Notes under the pieces: generated by a model | Told to the model about the DNA's origin: nothing | Databases searched by the model: none | The model's input: the letters and a program-made list of their open reading frames with translations, nothing else | Position numbers and translations under genes: made by a program | NCBI GenBank assembly: GCA_032718475.1 | Contig: JAUCBJ010005675.1 | Coordinates: forward strand, 1 to 64,000 | Source: Nemertoderma westbladi | Taxonomy: Eukaryota > Xenacoelomorpha > Nemertodermatida > Nemertodermatidae | Length of the DNA stretch: 64,000 bases | Direction: 5' to 3' | Shown here: in pieces, positions 31,866 to 42,012 of the stretch | Position numbering within the stretch: position 1 is the first letter of the stretch | Layout: every line of letters starts with the position of its first letter

Positions 31866-34800
31866 TTAGTACAGTCCAATACGGGGAACTACAGTGTTAA
31901 GTGGGGGGCGATGCAAGTTAATTAGAACCGCTTCAGAATGAATCCTACGCTCGTGGTTAGTAAACCTTTTAGAACATGTAATATTGAGCGCACCGATCCC
32001 ACAAATAGCAAAGTGTTGCAGTAGCAAGACTTCAGGACCCGATAAATCGACTCCTAGCCCCTTGCGAGCTGCGTCAATTATGGCACTACGGTAACCTCGA
32101 AGGCGCTCATGTAAACGCTGTTCTGTCTTACCGAAATACCACAAGTGTGGATGCAGATTACATTTGAAAAATTAATCACATTAAATGATTTGCAGTTAAA
32201 TCTCCCATGGATGGGGTCACCCCATGGTGTCCGGCGCTGGTCTAGAACGGCCGAGCATTTGCAACGAGGCCCATTGCAAGAGTGATTACCAAGAGGCAGA
32301 GTTGGCTTGGACTTGGTGATCAACAGTTTACCTAACGATGGGAGGTTACGCGGGACCGTTTGGACACTAATACCTAGCGAACGCAAGTCAGCATTATATT
32401 TGCGGATAACGGGCTCTAGGACAGGCAGGAACTGTGGGGTCGTAGGGAGATATATAGAGGTGTATTTTGGCCCACTCGATGTAGTCTTATTTAAATTTTG
32501 TTGGAGTGCTGATGGACCATCCCCCCTCCGTTGGTAAAGACGGCTGCTGTGTGATCGGCACTGGACCAAGAGGTGTTGGGGTTTGACGCATGGAGGGAGA
32601 GGAGGAAATCCAGCGGATAGCCTCGGTTCTCACACAACTGGAGGTACTGGTGTTTATAACATGTGAAAAAATGGTGTGAGTCAGTTAAACGGCGAATACG
32701 CAAAATTTCAGATTTCACCACTGCCCGTAACGTAGGTTTATGGTGGAAACTAGAGTACATAATAGGTAGTTTATTAGCCATGGTTTTCTAAATAAACGAG
32801 TTCTAAGGGTGTAGGCATTAGTAGCAATCGTTAGATCGAGGTAGTCGACACTAGCATGGGAGTAATGCATTGTAAATTGGATGGCATCAATATTATATAA
32901 ATTCCTACAAGCTGAGTTAAATTCAGTCTTCATGAACTCGAAATGCTCATCAGTTAGTCGCTCATCGTAAATGGCGAAACTATCATCCACCAGAGTACGA
33001 AAGAATGAAGGAGTCCGTAGCGAAATAGTTATCGCCCTCTTGAGTACTTTGTACGAACTGATTATAGAATAATCACTACTGTGGTGACCGCCCATAGGTG
33101 CTCCTGCGTTTTGCAGGTAGTACATTATTCTGATAAAAGAAAAAGTTGTGGTATAGAAGAAACCGTAAAATTGCTGCGAGTTGAGTTGGTGTAAAAATAG
33201 AACGTTCAGATAACGTAGGATCCTCAGAAAGTGCATGCATGGTAGCCTCAATACCCAATTCATGAGGGATGGCGGTAAACATTTCGATTACATCAATAGT
33301 AACTAAAGTAAAATGGGAATTATTAGTTGTTGTAGGCATGGTTTGTTTGAGATCCAAAGAGCTTTTTAGATAGTTATCGGCAGTAGTAACTAAAGGGTGC
33401 AGGTAGTGGTGCATCATTTTGGATAAGGGTTTAAAAAATGCGTCCGTATTAGATATAATAGGTCTACCTTTTGGGATTAGGGCACCATTAGGGTGGGTTA
33501 CCCATTCGTCACGTGGTTTATGGTCTTTAAGAATTATAAAGATATGGCCGGTAGTGAAGGTATTAGGGAAGTGGTGATGGCGAAGCCGTTGGTTCCCAAT
33601 AGCAAGGGAATCTAATAACGATCGGCATTCAACACGAAATCGTGCAGTAGGGTCTTTGCGTAGTTTCACATATGTTTCTTATCACCCAAAATTCGAAGGA
33701 TCTCATATTCCTTAGCAGATTTATCCAATAAAATAATATTACCAGTTTTGTCACCTTTAAGGAATGCTAAATTCTTATCGGTTAATAATAATCAATAAAT
33801 TGTTATTCCCTGTGCTGTTCTCGAACGGTTGCGCGAAGAAGGTGTGTCAGGAATGAGAACTCCAGCACGGCGGTCGAGTTGCAAAGGAAAATCTGGGTGA
33901 AAATTGCAGTCTACCCGGGGTCGGGTCTGTGGAGCCGGCTGTGGGTTCGCTCTGTTCAGCTCCTGTAATACGTCCACAAGGGGTGTTGGTTCATAAGCAT
34001 CTGTATTCGCGGCTGGGAATAGTTTTTTGCGGGCCGTTGTTGGTTGCAAACGAGTATGAGTTAGTTGCGTGGCAGTACTAACCTTGGGAGTAGCAGAAGT
34101 GTTTGATGCTACAGGGACTTCGGTGGCACGATGCAGTTGGCCAGATGTTTGAGGGGGCGTTGCTGATTGTTCATAGATAGGTAGATTAACCAATTTTCGA
34201 AATCTAGTTCTAATTTTCGTTGCTGCTGAGGCTACGTCAATCTTAGCCTCTAGAACATCAGAGGGCGCTGTACCATGGTATGGAATGAAGGTAAACCCCA
34301 ATCCAAGCAAGTTTCTTTGGTCCTGGTTGAGGAGTATTTTAGAAAGGTTATTTACTGGTGCCTGCAGAATGGGAAATGGATTCGTAGATTGAGGGTGGGA
34401 GGGGTCCAAATCACGGAATCGTTGGTTGGACGGAACTCGTCTATTTGCTGTATCTAAATAGCGACTCATAACTTCCCGTCCCATCTCAAAAGAAAACTTG
34501 TATTCCAGACGTTGGCATGCAACCTCCAACTCACGCTCACCAACCAATGGTAGGTAGCCAGGCGTTTAGATACAGCGTAGCGATATAGTTGCCGCTGTTG
34601 ATAGCATCCTGTTCGAGACGGGAAAGGCATTTGCTAAACGCAATCTTTAATCTCCTGAGCGATTTATACTTTAGGTTGAGCTCTTGCCGAAAGATTTTCG
34701 TTAAAAGTCCCTTATATAACGTTGGATACAATTGAATAATTTGTTGCAGTCGTGCTGCCATAAATTGCGGCGGGAAACCAGCACGGCGGCAATCTTCAAA

Positions 34801-34938
34801 ATAGTCTATTTGTATCACGGTACGGGTTTGTTTGATTTTTAGATTTAAACAATTCTTGACATCAGTAGAAGCCCTTCGGTTAATATCAAGCGAGTTAATG
34901 TAATGGAACGATGCCTTTCGTGGCGTAAGCATACTCAA
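31866..34938 (-). pseudogene. Penelope-like RT/GIY-YIG endonuclease ORF, frameshifted
   Basis: Reading leftward from 34938: an N-terminal segment starting inside the terminal repeat (MSMLTPRKASFHYINSL), a region with LLNQDQRNLLGLGFTFIPYH (the 'LL..GL.F.P' motif before the RT of this group), KGDKTGNIILLDKSAKEYEI, then RT blocks FIILKDHKP, GRPIISNTDAFFKPLS, LVTIDVIEMFTAIPHELG, GAPMGGHHSSDYS and the catalytic RTLVDDSFAIYD, then YLDLTIA. A Cys-rich linker (CNGPRCKC) precedes a GIY-YIG nuclease remnant (WYFGKTEQRLHERLRGYRSAI). Successive parts lie in different - frames, with breaks near 34540, 33790-33670, 33260-33080, 32720-32570 and 32140, so the copy is inactive. Confidence 0.85.
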
Positions 34939-35504
34939 ATTATAAATATTTATGACGTAAAATATTGTTAGTTTACCATTTAGCTATTTCACGCTTCCCG
35001 CGCGTCTTCAGTGGTATATTATTTTAAACACAATATTAATAAAATTTAACTAAAACAGCCAATTCAAAGCCTAAAAAGATATATACAAAACCGATACCGT
35101 TATGGTACTGTACAGTAGTTATGACTATTTTAATAAAGATATTAGCTGTGTAAAGTGGCAGACCGGAAGAAGAAGTTGAGCATGGTTAGAAATTATATCG
35201 CAAATTCATAATGCACCAAAACTAACTCAAATCAAAATTTAAAATAAAAGTATTAAAATGTTAAAAACATTTAAAAAAAATAATAGTAAATAAAAACTAT
35301 ACCAATGGTGTACCCTATCCTGCTATTAAGTAGAATATCTATAAAAAATTATAAATAAAGGCTAATAAAATAATAAAACAACAGTGATATAGTGTATACG
35401 AATGACATGTGTATAAAAACATATAAAAAAAACCTCAGAAATAAAAGCAGTAATAAAATCTTTAAAATTAATGAAATAAAACTAACAGAATGATTGAGTA
35501 ATAC

Positions 35505-37014
35505 CATGGAATACTAAATATACACGGAACCAGATAGAAAAAACAAAACACTCAGCTTATGCTAAATCTTTACAGCGATTGTACAGAGAGTGCTCTGAGA
35601 TATTATATTGACAGAAACAGTCCGACAGCAAATTTTGTGCGATTGATGAGGTTATTTTTGGCATTTGTGAACACCAAAACTATGAATCCGAAGACATCCA
35701 CTATGTATACTGAGACACACCACAAAGACCAGATTGAGAGACGAAGTTTCTTGAAATACTTTTGGCGATTGGGTGGAGGCATGGCGAGATTCGGGAAAGC
35801 CAGGTCTATCACCTCAAACCTTTAACGCCCTCCTATTGACTGTGCGCAATACAGAGAAAGTGTTTAAACTCGTGTTTGAGGAACTGGGATACAGCTTGTT
35901 AACACTCATGTCCTTGGAGACGATGCATTGGAGTTACATTACTCTAAATATAGACAAATGTCTGGTGGCCGGTTTCTAATTGCTCTTCGTGACGCACTAA
36001 ACTCCAATAAAATTTTATCAATACGACTAATCATAGATGAAGACCTCGAAGTATCCGACTTTCTGTTGAAGAAAGATTACCACAATGAAGCCGCGTTGTT
36101 ATTCGATGAAATGTCTGAAATTGTGGATGAAGATGAGTTTCGTTGTCTAACTGTCAATGAAGAATCTCTAGATATTGTTGAATACATCTCAGGATGGATT
36201 GTGAAAACAGTAGGGGTCAACTGCCTACACTGTAATTTAAACGGTACAGATGACATCATTAGCGATTCTAAGAGAAGTGGGTCTACATCTAATGAGTCAT
36301 CTCGCTACTTTCTACATGATATAAATCGCCGTGGTTTAACCATTCCACATCAAAATCTTGTCAACTTCGTTTGTAATTGCCTCGGTAACCTAGAACTAGC
36401 ATATAAATTCCTGCAAAAAAATATTAAAGATGACAAATTCATATCAGCCGAAGTTTTCTTTCAGTACCTACTGTACAAATGCTTCCAGTAGATTCTTTGC
36501 ATACAACATCAATAATTTGCGATATTCACTCCAGTTATTCCTCGAAATTTTTACGAAAAATTATTAACGTGTTTCTGAAGGCACAGAAAAATCACTTGGC
36601 TGAGCTAATAGCTGAGAAAGAAAGCTACAAGACTGGGTTGGACGGTTTTAAGGCGCCTCAGCGAAACAAGGGAAGGAAATTGATCTGAAGCGCCGGTTGG
36701 AGGAATAAGAAAAATAATGATGGGTTACAGAGCAGATCAGGCAACTTATTGATGAAACGGAAGCTATAGTGTATGTATATCGCTTTAACCTTTGAACAAA
36801 TTTGGAAGCAATATTTACTGTATTTTCACTCATCGTAGTTGAAATAAAGGCAAAAAATGAAAAATGTCTGTTGCCATGGCAACGAGATCGATGACCACCA
36901 ATTTTTTTTTCAAAATTTTTATTGATGCATCGAGTACAATAGATTAAAGCAATAAAAAGAATGACTCGTGAAATCGGACATCTATCTGGTTCCGTGTATA
37001 TTTAGTATTCCATG
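35505..37014 (+). mobile_element. P-superfamily DNA transposon, internally deleted
   Basis: 1510 bp with perfect 34-bp terminal inverted repeats starting CATGGAATACTAAATATACA, flanked by a 7-bp duplication GTAATAC (35498-35504 and 37015-37021). The empty site is preserved in the other Penelope repeat near 31658. CA...TG ends and a 7-8 bp duplication fit P elements. The interior encodes only the C-terminal part of a THAP9/P-type transposase in broken frames. Confidence 0.88.
35559..36830 (+). pseudogene. P/THAP9-type transposase, C-terminal part
   Basis: Successive + frames show ESALRYYIDRNSPTANFVRL, then LSPQTFNALLLTVRNTEKVF, then LELHYSKYRQMSGGRFLIAL and LDIVEYISGWIVKTVGVNCLHC. These match the conserved C-terminal order of P-element/THAP9 transposases ('ALR.Y', 'L...TF.AL..T', 'E..FG.YRQ.SGG', 'YI.GY...K....C..C'). 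Frame changes occur near 35820, 35930 and 36480. The THAP DNA-binding domain and the N-terminal catalytic part are absent, consistent with an internally deleted, non-autonomous copy. Confidence 0.75.
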
Positions 37015-37148
37015 GTAATACTAACTACGCCATAGGGTAAATATCCAGAGGGGCCAGCTATGCAAAAAGCAAATAGCTAACAATATTTTATATTAGTCGT
37101 GGCTCAAGACCCTTACTCGTCATTAATATTTATAATTAGAATAAAGGA

Positions 37149-37166
37149 AAGAGTAGGAAGGTTTAC
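37149..37166. repeat. 43-bp minisatellite, right remnant
   Basis: AAGAGTAGGAAGGTTTAC directly follows the Penelope target duplication. It is the last recognisable piece of the array. Confidence 0.8.
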
Positions 37167-37505
37167 ATTAAGCAGTGGCGCATGCAAGGGGCTGCCGGGG
37201 GCCAGCTCCCCCCCCCCCCCCCTTAGCATTTGAGGGGTTGGCATCCCCCCCCCCCCCCCCCCCAAGCGGAAACACTAAGTGAACATGTACGAGTGTAAGT
37301 CTGAGTGCGAGCTGTACCTGAATACAGTGTATTGTTTGTAGTGCGAAAGTATAACAATTATTCCTTTTTTACTTTTTCCTTTTTCCCAATTCCCTTCCAA
37401 TTTTACTTTAAAGAATAATGTACTTTAAATTACTGGGCAGTATCGCAAGAGGTTTATGAGAGGGGGGCAATTAATGATTGTACGCAAACTGTTTGTATTT
37501 GGAAG
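37167..37505. other. poly-C tracts, no gene seen
   Basis: It starts GCAGTGGCGCATGCAAGG, resembling the end of an hAT-type element, followed by two long C runs (about 37209-37223 and 37246-37262). No matching opposite end was found. Confidence 0.4.
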
Positions 37506-37509
37506 AGCA

Positions 37510-38275
37510 TATGCGTGTTCCATAATGATCCCCCCCCCCCTGGCCAGCATAAACTGCCAGACATGCATCTTAGTGTAATATATCATTCGAAAGATAATTT
37601 AATTCTGAGCTTACATGCAAAAATTTAGGGTCCAATACATAAGTATATAAATTGTATAGGCTATTCTTTAAACCGATCTTATTTTTCAACCTTTTTGATT
37701 TAATCACAATTTAAAAAATATAATTTATCCAGCGTTAGTCATCAGATTTACAGCCATGATTCCCCTTTGCAGCACGGGGAGCTCCTCGATAGTGGCAAAG
37801 GATATTGGCCCTTAGAAGGGCCGTTTTGGTTTGAGTTCAGTTTTGATTATGCCACAGAATCACGACCCTCTCTAAAAGTAACATCTCTGATTCTGTCAAC
37901 CATACGTTTTTCTTCAGAGTCATCGAAGATTGCACTGGAACTTGTCACTTTATTTACTTCTGTTAGGCCTAATTCAGTAAAATTACAAAAGAAACACTAA
38001 TACCGGTAAATGAATACTGTAATATATTGCAATACAGCAAAAGTCAGGCAGTGATAAATGTTTAAACGGGCTGCAAAGCTGATGACTAACTCTGGATAAA
38101 TAATATTTTTTTTAATTGTGATTAAATAAAAAATATTGAAAAATAAGATAGGTTTAAAGAATAGCCTCTAAAAATTTAATACTTTTGCATACAAGCTCAG
38201 ATTAAAATTATCTTTCGAATGATATATTACACTAAGGTGCATTCATCATTATGGAATATTATGGAACACCCGTAC
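37510..38275. mobile_element. foldback element with ~200-bp inverted arms
   Basis: The left arm, about 37512-37755 (with TAGTGTAATATATCATTCGA at 37570), is repeated inverted on the right at about 38070-38272, at roughly 85% identity. The arms also share GTGTTCCATAAT at the outer ends. About 300 bp of unique sequence lies between them. There is no transposase, and target duplications were not identified. Confidence 0.7.
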
Positions 38276-40598
38276 ATACGTCATACTAACATGTAATTAA
38301 TGTCTGTGATTATCGTTTTTACGTAAATAGAGGGTGTCTTAACGATTTTATTGTTATTCTAAAATTTCGAATTTCTTCACTTCCATAAACATTTCGCTGT
38401 AATATAATGCAAGGGATTGTTTGGGTTGGGTTTGCCCACCACAACGAGTGGAAATTGGAACAAAAACTTAAATTAAATATAAGAAAGGGAATTTACAGAA
38501 AATTGTTGCCCATCCCGCAGCATATGGAAAATTCAGTGCATCTATATAACCAGTTTTGTGAGAGCAATTTATACTATTTTTGGTACTAGTTGTCCCAGAT
38601 TGTAATTGCGGTGGATTGCACCGTTGTGGCCCGTCATATTATTATTATTCGTCTGGAAATTGCTTATCGACAGGAGGTTACGACGATGGTTCAGAAATGA
38701 TCGCAATGGCTGAGTATTATACGACGGACTAACAGTCAACTGGTATACGATCACATCACCCCAATATGCGAATCAACAGTAAGTGCACTATGCGTCGTAA
38801 AACCATCCAAGAACATAGAGGAATATGAAACTCAAGGAAATGTATTCACTGATCTTCTTTTCAACTTTGAGAAATATCATTGATAGTTGAGGTGCATTCC
38901 ATAAATTAGTTAATTCACATTCCTATAAACTACAACCGCCTAAAAGTAGAAAATCATTTACCCGATAGCATTCAGATACATGTAAATCAATTAATAAAAA
39001 CCTTAACAGTTATATATATCAGTTTAGTTTACTTTGAACTTAACTTCCAACCGTTGTGTTGTACGCCAATACACCTTCCTGATACGGTTACAGGGGCCGC
39101 CGCCACTAATTACTGTCAAGTGCGATAACCGGTGTACCTACCTGTCGGCTCCACGTTGTCTACATTCGGCCGCTCCATTGTCCATATTGGTTAATAACAA
39201 GCCACTAACTTCCCGTGTGCACACATGAGTAAACGTTTAATTGTTGCTACATTGAACACTTTGGCTTTGTCCTATTCAGCTTCGCCTAGTACGACCACTC
39301 TCTCAAAGAGACCAACTGTCAGACAGGCTGCTTGCCGTCCCACCAACCTTCTTAAAGGCAAAATGAAACAGTCCTTTCTTTGAGGAAGGTATAACTAATC
39401 TTATGATTGGCTGTTGTTAGTGAACGTTGTTCACTTTCTGTCGTGTGCCATAGTTTAAATCATAGGCTAGTGAGCATTACTGACGCCGAAAGCCCGTTAT
39501 TAGTGAAGCTATTACCTCGTTTTATATCCTGTAGTCAGTGATATCATTATGCGAAGATTTCGCTCGATTGCCCTGTTTTTCTTCCTTAATTCGTTGTTAC
39601 ACAGCGGACAGACTGCAATGAAGAGTTGTCTCCTCACCTCGTCGTTCGGCCTCGGCTTAATATTAAATTGCTTGCAAAGTTGATGAACTAAAAGTTTTGA
39701 CTAACATAATATTAGAACACAGGAACTAACTAATATGCAACTGAGGCACACTAAAAAAATGGTCATATTCACTCATAGCCAAAAAAAGGGAAAATTACAT
39801 GCAAATACGAAAAAAGAAAAAAATATTCATTCACCTTATACGGTACGCAGCAAACTTCGCCCGCGAGCAATGTTCGCTATCAAAAGGAGTGTTAACAACA
39901 TCGTTTATTGTTTTGGTTATAGAAATAGACGTATCTGTAACGTGCCATATCTCTAACCTTCTCCATTCTCCCAATCGGGCGAAGATTGCACCCAACATTA
40001 TATTTTATAAGCAAAAATAAGAGAGAAAAAAAACAAGAAAATAGGAAAATAAATATATTCACCTTATAGAAGGTAAAACACGATGGAAGCAAGATGGTAG
40101 TGGAAGGTAGTAAATGTAAATGAAAATTTAAATCATTCATGACTTAACATATCTAAGGTTCCACAGATGTATAAAGCCTCGTCAGTTCCTTTGTAACATA
40201 TCTAAGGTTCCACAGATGTATAAAGCCTCGTCAGTTCCTTTGTAACGTGATTAACCAATTTGCTGTGTGCAGAGCCACCAGATCTAATGAATCCTTAAAG
40301 CAGGATATTATCATAACTGTATATAACGTTATTCTAGCATCTGCTGTTAGCATCTGCTGTATGCATTGGCAAAAATAGCAAACTTTGAATATGAATAATG
40401 CAGGTCGGCGTCCACCAAGGTAAGACAACACCACCAGCAGATGCTAGAGAAACTATGGAAATGAAGCCGCTTCAGTAAATCTGGGTGATAACACAGCAAA
40501 TGAATAATCGAGATATTGTGTTAAATTCTATTGGACTATTAAATATAAATTAGACTATAAATTACCCCTTGAGATGACCAACTTGGTAGAAAAACATA
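38276..40598. other. no gene seen
   Basis: AT-rich intergenic DNA with only short unrecognised ORFs. The only structure noted is a 49-bp tandem duplication at 40146-40243. Confidence 0.5.
40146..40243. repeat. 49-bp tandem duplication
   Basis: Two identical adjacent copies beginning AACATATCTAAGGTTCCACA. Confidence 0.9.
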
Positions 40599-40606
40599 AC
40601 CAATTT

Positions 40607-41126
40607 CAGTGGCGTAGCCACAGGGGGGCGGGGGGGGGACACGTCCCTCCCACTTTCAGATGGGGGGGGGGGGGGGGGGGCAACATGTCATTTGTCCCCG
40701 GTACTTCTTACGCTTTTTATATTGAATTAAAAAGTCAGATAATCTTATATCAACTCTATTCGTGTATACTAATCCCCGTGAACTGTATCTGCAGTCTGCA
40801 CTGGCAGTAAGTACTGTAAACTTGATTGATGTAGAAGGTGCATTTCCATATCCCGTAAATTTAGTATATTGTTTTGGTAGGAGTAAAAATAAAATAATTG
40901 ATGATTACATTTTTTAATTCCCCGTGTCAAGATATGCTGATTCACCCAGTAAGAAGGATGGAGGTGAAACCATCTCAGTTTCAATTTCATGAAAATATCA
41001 GTAAGATTTGTAAAACTATTTTTTTTTGGGGGGGGGGGGGGGGGGGGTATTCAGCTAAAATTATTTTATCCCCCCCCCCCCCCCCCCCCCCCCCTCCCCA
41101 CTTTCGGGAACGTGGTTGCGCCCCTG
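40607..41126. mobile_element. hAT-like MITE
   Basis: 520 bp bounded by an 8-bp duplication ACCAATTT (40599-40606 and 41127-41134). The termini are CAGTGGCGTAGCCAC and, inverted, CAGGGGCGCAACCACG. The ends and 8-bp duplication fit the hAT superfamily. The interior holds long G and C runs (about 40662-40680, 41030-41047 and 41071-41094) and no transposase. Confidence 0.8.
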
Positions 41127-41134
41127 ACCAATTT

Positions 41135-42012
41135 CATAGAAACATTGACCCATTTCGCGTAAACCTTTAATCCGAAAAGCAATAATAATAATGGAAGCGC
41201 TTTGAGTATGCCGAGCATAGAAAAGCTCTAACCCCTAAAATAATAATAATTATTATTATTAATATCACCCATTATGTGGACCTTTAAACGTTGTAGTATC
41301 ATTGGCCGTATGAAATAGAGGACACGGAATCGCACTGCCGTGTGCTGCATTAAACTTGCTATTTATTGACTTTCGTTTATTGTTTTGGTTAGAATAACGT
41401 GCATTTATAAACTGCTCTGCTCCTATCCCGCCATTGATAACTAATTTAATTCCAGGGACATATATCTAGAATAAGTGGTATAGTCAAAATAGTTCTGTAA
41501 TCAAATTCCAGTTTAATCATAATAGAGTATTTTGTCTAAGAAGGTACACAATATATGCTACATAACTGGTTACTGATGCACATCCTCATGGGATCAGGTG
41601 GCAATTAGCTCGTCGGTTCCCTGTTACATCCTTTTCTAATGAAACGAACAAAAGCTTCTACTTATCAGGTTACATGTGCACAAACTCACGATAATTAAAA
41701 ACGTTTAATTAAGGGCTACTTAAAAAGCATTTAGTAGTCCAATACAACCAAAAAAGCTATTGATATAATAGAGTCCTTAGGTGATTGATACTGGCAACAT
41801 AAAGCAAACACCATCATAACAACAGGTTAGGTTAACTTGTAGCCCAATCCTGATTGGTTGATTTTCAATTGCCTCATAACTCAACCAATCAACGTTGGCT
41901 CCAAATAAAGAGATGGTTCAAACTACAGTAGATAAACTTGTGGCAACTGCTATTTCGCTATCTCAAAACTATTAATTCTTAAATAATTTTAACGCTAATT
42001 TACTTAACCAAA
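41135..42012. other. upstream flank of the homeobox gene
   Basis: No ORF or element is recognised. The promoter of the homeobox gene should lie here, but no clear TATA box or initiator can be singled out in AT-rich sequence. Confidence 0.45.

Larger units (their letters stand above)
31021..37138 (-). mobile_element. Penelope-like element with direct terminal repeats
   Basis: A Penelope-like retroelement on the - strand. Its RT and GIY-YIG reading frame lies between two direct copies of a ~700-bp terminal repeat (31021-31722, and 34887-35504 continuing at 37022-37078 after a transposon insertion). Flanks carry a 10-bp target duplication GAATAAAGGA at 31011-31020 and 37139-37148, with minisatellite on both outer sides. 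A 60-bp segment at 31071-31130 recurs inverted at the far end (37078-37137). Such terminal repeats, with the ORF starting inside the upstream one, are characteristic of Penelope-like elements. Confidence 0.88.

Noticed and set aside
31021-35504. Terminal repeats interpreted as LTRs of an LTR retrotransposon
   Set aside because: The enclosed gene is a Penelope-type RT with a GIY-YIG remnant. There is no gag, protease or DDE integrase.
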